NCBI RefSeq assembly: GCF_007860015.1
Contig: NZ_SJPS01000013.1
Location: forward strand, 1 to 64,000
Length of the DNA stretch: 64,000 bases
Source of the DNA: Bythopirellula polymerisocia
GTDB lineage: Bacteria > Planctomycetota > Planctomycetia > Pirellulales > Lacipirellulaceae
Direction of reading: 5' to 3'
Position 1 is the stretch's first letter, and the number at the start of each line of letters is the position of its first letter. Below the pieces are notes generated by a model. The model was not told the DNA's origin. It was given only the letters and a program-made list of their open reading frames with translations, and did not search any database. Position numbers and translations under genes: made by a program. Positions 62,198-64,000 of the stretch are shown piece after piece.

Positions 62198-62248
62198 CCG
62201 GTAGGCCACGCATACCGGGTCCCGGACTGCGTGGCGGCCTGGCTCGGG
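62198..62248 (-). repeat. GC-rich structured repeat, copy 2
   Basis: Like 56523-56589, this begins CCGGTAGGCCACGC and contains the TCCCGGACTGCGTGGCGG block. Outer GCCACGC/GCGTGGC and inner CCGGG/CCCGG arms pair. It again lies just after a minus-strand gene stop (62250). Confidence 0.6.
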
Positions 62249-62249
62249 A

Positions 62250-62537
62250 TTAATAACGAGATCCCATTCGCCAGGGGCCGACGGGCATCGGCTGACGGGC
62301 ACGACGGACGGGCGAGATAGGAACCTGGTAGTCGATAGGTCGACCACCAACAATTGCTGGTCCCATATCGTTTTGAGGGTAGGGATCAAACTGTTCGGCT
62401 TCGTAGCGCTGATAGGCAGCAGTACCAGGATGCAAGAGCCGAGGCATGCGGATCGTAGGCGAACAACCACTCGCCACTGTGAACAGCAAGCCAACACCTG
62501 CGGCTAAGTACAGAATTCGATTCACTGCGCACCACAC
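62250..62537 (-). CDS. Small lipoprotein
   Basis: A 95-residue protein (GTG start at 62537, or a later GTG at 62525). Its hydrophobic segment and lipobox (LAAGVGLLFTVASGC) are followed by a short polar, Pro/Arg-rich tail ending PMPVGPWRMGSRY. The tail has no fold I recognise. It is probably a small outer- or inner-membrane lipoprotein between manA and the pseudouridine synthase gene on the same strand. Confidence 0.6.
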   Translation of the reverse strand: MWCAVNRILYLAAGVGLLFTVASGCSPTIRMPRLLHPGTAAYQRYEAEQFDPYPQNDMGPAIVGGRPIDYQVPISPVRRARQPMPVGPWRMGSRY

Positions 62538-62606
62538 GGAGGGAAGGAGATAAGACGTGGGCAGGATTGTAGGAACTGGTTCGCCACCGGGAAAGTGCGG
62601 CTTGAA

Positions 62607-63584
62607 TCAAGGCAAATAGATATCCAGCACAACGGCCTCACCCTCTGGACAGGCCTCCACATCGCCGGCAGCAGCTGGGAGCAAACACGTATCTCCTAGG
62701 GAAAGCGGCTTTTCGCTAGCATCGCCTGCCAGCGTGATAGCACCTTTAAGTGGAACTAAGAGGTGAAATTGCTGATCGCCTCCAAATCGAGTTGGCTGGG
62801 TAATCGTACAGCGATCGAGGATGAATTTGTCGCAATGGACGAGCCGATCTCTGCATGGAACATCAGTAGAGGCTGGCTGTTGAGGTGCAACGGGTCCGCG
62901 GTCGTAGTCCGTCACGGCAAGCGATTGTTCGATGTGTAATTGGCGAGGGTTACCTTGCGCATCAACGCGGTTCCAATCAAACAGCCGGAACGTTGTATCG
63001 CTTGCTTGCTGGATCTCGGCTATCACCAGTCCCGCCCCCAAGGCATGCACAGTGCCTGCTCGGATAAACACACAGTCGCCAGTTTGGGGCTCAAACTCGT
63101 GCAGACATTCGGCGCATTTTCCGGCCTCAATGGCCGAGCCCAGATCTTCGCGCGTGACTCCCGACTTGAGCCCCGCATAGATCTTGCTACCCGGCTCTGC
63201 CGCCAACACGACCCACGCCTCGGTCTTGCCAAGATCGGGAGGATCCAGCAAGGCAGCTTGCTGGTCGTTCGGATGGACTTGCACCGAGAGAGTTCGATTG
63301 CAATCGAGGAATTTGAATAGAAGTGGAAATTGGGTTTGGTTCGCATGATGTCCGAACAGTTCTTCAGGATGATTGGCAACCAATTTATGCAGCGTGAGCC
63401 CCCTGGTTGGACCGTAGGCGACAACACTTTGATCCTCTCCATGGTCGACGATCTCCCAACTTTCTGCGTAGTCATCTCCTTGACCAAGCTGTTTGTTGAG
63501 CATGGTAGCCAGTCGGCGTCCACCCCATAGGTATTGACGGAATAGGGGTTCAAATCGTAGCGGGTAGTTACAGATGGAAGTCAT
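62607..63584 (-). CDS. manA: Mannose-6-phosphate isomerase (class I)
   Basis: A 325-residue zinc enzyme interconverting mannose-6-phosphate and fructose-6-phosphate. Motifs: EPLFRQYLWGGRRL at the start, SVQVHPNDQQA with Gln and His ligands, KTEAW with Glu, and GTVHALGAG with the second His. These are the four expected zinc ligands. The length fits the short bacterial class I type. It supplies precursors for mannose-containing glycans. It is followed on the strand by a small lipoprotein gene. Confidence 0.95.
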   Translation of the reverse strand: MTSICNYPLRFEPLFRQYLWGGRRLATMLNKQLGQGDDYAESWEIVDHGEDQSVVAYGPTRGLTLHKLVANHPEELFGHHANQTQFPLLFKFLDCNRTLSVQVHPNDQQAALLDPPDLGKTEAWVVLAAEPGSKIYAGLKSGVTREDLGSAIEAGKCAECLHEFEPQTGDCVFIRAGTVHALGAGLVIAEIQQASDTTFRLFDWNRVDAQGNPRQLHIEQSLAVTDYDRGPVAPQQPASTDVPCRDRLVHCDKFILDRCTITQPTRFGGDQQFHLLVPLKGAITLAGDASEKPLSLGDTCLLPAAAGDVEACPEGEAVVLDIYLP

Positions 63585-63809
63585 GGAATTTGTTTGGTCG
63601 AATAGGTGGTGAGTAAAACCCTATCTTCGCGATAGAAGCTGCGAGAGCAATGGCTCACTGGGTCCGTTGTTGTTCTCTAAATCCCTTGCTATGATAAGAC
63701 TTAGGTCGAATCTGCCTCGTATCACTTCCTGTTGTATTCTTATATAAACCCACCCAAATCGACTCAAACCCCGCCACCCGGCACCGACGATAGGAAGCTG
63801 TAGCCCCGC

Positions 63810-64000
63810 ATGGCCAAGACGACCGAGGATGACGAACAACAGCTTGAAAGAACGAAAATGTCGTTCTCCGAGCATCTTGAAGAGCTCCGTGCGGCGCTGT
63901 TCAAATCGATTGCGGCCTGGTTGGTGGGTACGGCATTCGGGTTGATGATCGGCTGGCAGGTGGTCGATTTTGTGCAGATTCCTTTGGTCGATGCGCTCGA
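63810..64000 (+). CDS. tatC: Twin-arginine translocase subunit TatC (5' part)
   Basis: The gene runs off the window. The 63 codons present read MAKTTEDDEQQLERTKMSFS, then EHLEELRAALFKSIAAWLVG and the first membrane helix. SFSEHLEELR is the TatC hallmark. TatC recognises twin-arginine signal peptides in the inner membrane. A fairly long charged N-terminal extension precedes the motif. The gene diverges from manA. Confidence 0.88.
   Translation, partial: MAKTTEDDEQQLERTKMSFSEHLEELRAALFKSIAAWLVGTAFGLMIGWQVVDFVQIPLVDAL

Noticed and set aside
1..64000. CRISPR array, rRNA genes or complete prophage
   Set aside because: No regularly spaced short repeats, no rRNA sequence and no phage structural genes were seen; the lone integrase is not enough for a prophage.

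Overview
The window looks like a chromosomal piece of a planctomycete, most likely order Pirellulales. The signs are several exported proteins ending in a PEP-CTERM sorting tail, often after a dockerin-like EF-hand module of the GDFDxDGDVDGRDFLxWQ type. There are also two DUF1559 prepilin-like proteins with the H-X9-DG motif, a giant surface protein with the planctomycete LEPR-XLL N-terminus, an ECF sigma factor paired with a membrane Ser/Thr kinase, and a phage-type integrase with the NYGVDTG box. Gene order and composition look native, with accessory patches.

Layout. 0-3.1 kb: four small unrecognised membrane-protein genes separated by direct repeats, inverted repeats and one attC-like imperfect palindrome; this may be a cassette-type accessory region. 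3.8-5.6 kb: a secreted protein and a YHYH-domain protein. 6.0-14.2 kb (minus strand): a 1495-residue LEPR-XLL metzincin-like surface protein, a PD40-propeller/dockerin/PEP-CTERM protein and a smaller PEP-CTERM protein. 14.6-18.3 kb (minus): Ser/Thr kinase with TPRs and its ECF sigma factor. Two near-identical hairpin repeats and a half copy sit between these genes. 18.3-22 kb: a mostly empty stretch, a small hypothetical gene, a DUF1186/SEC-C protein and an integrase. 22.1-26.3 kb (minus): a long repeat-rich PEP-CTERM protein split by a frameshift at a G9 tract. 26.4-27.5 kb: debris, comprising a dockerin/PEP-CTERM tail, a conserved-loop hairpin and an IS5-type transposase remnant.

27.8-40.1 kb (plus) is the most interesting region. 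It holds two copies of an ordered module: PEP-CTERM protein, phosphodiesterase/alkaline-phosphatase-fold protein fused to TPRs, DUF1559 prepilin-like protein, small lipoprotein. In the first copy a glycosidase-like PEP-CTERM protein and a Gfo/Idh/MocA oxidoreductase are inserted. In the second copy the enzyme has lost several metal ligands, so it may be a pseudoenzyme or regulator.

40.2-45.2 kb: DUF819 transporter, membrane-SRPBCC fusion, tRNA-Pro 3' remnant, tRNA-Arg, a membrane protein and a LarA/mannonate-epimerase-like enzyme. 45.4-52.2 kb: a receiver-less sigma-54 activator, a clear -24/-12 promoter with upstream palindromes, a receiver domain without its phospho-acceptor Asp, three PEP-CTERM genes and an FHA-GAF-cyclase. 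This looks like a signalling-plus-surface-protein unit. 52.3-64 kb is mostly housekeeping: tRNA-Asp, an esterase, a Na/Ca exchanger, an RHH/small protein/trypsin-like protease operon, cobA-hemD, a TPR protein, rpsT, pyrK, rluB-type pseudouridine synthase, manA and the start of tatC.

All functional calls come from reading motifs by eye. No database or folding program was run.
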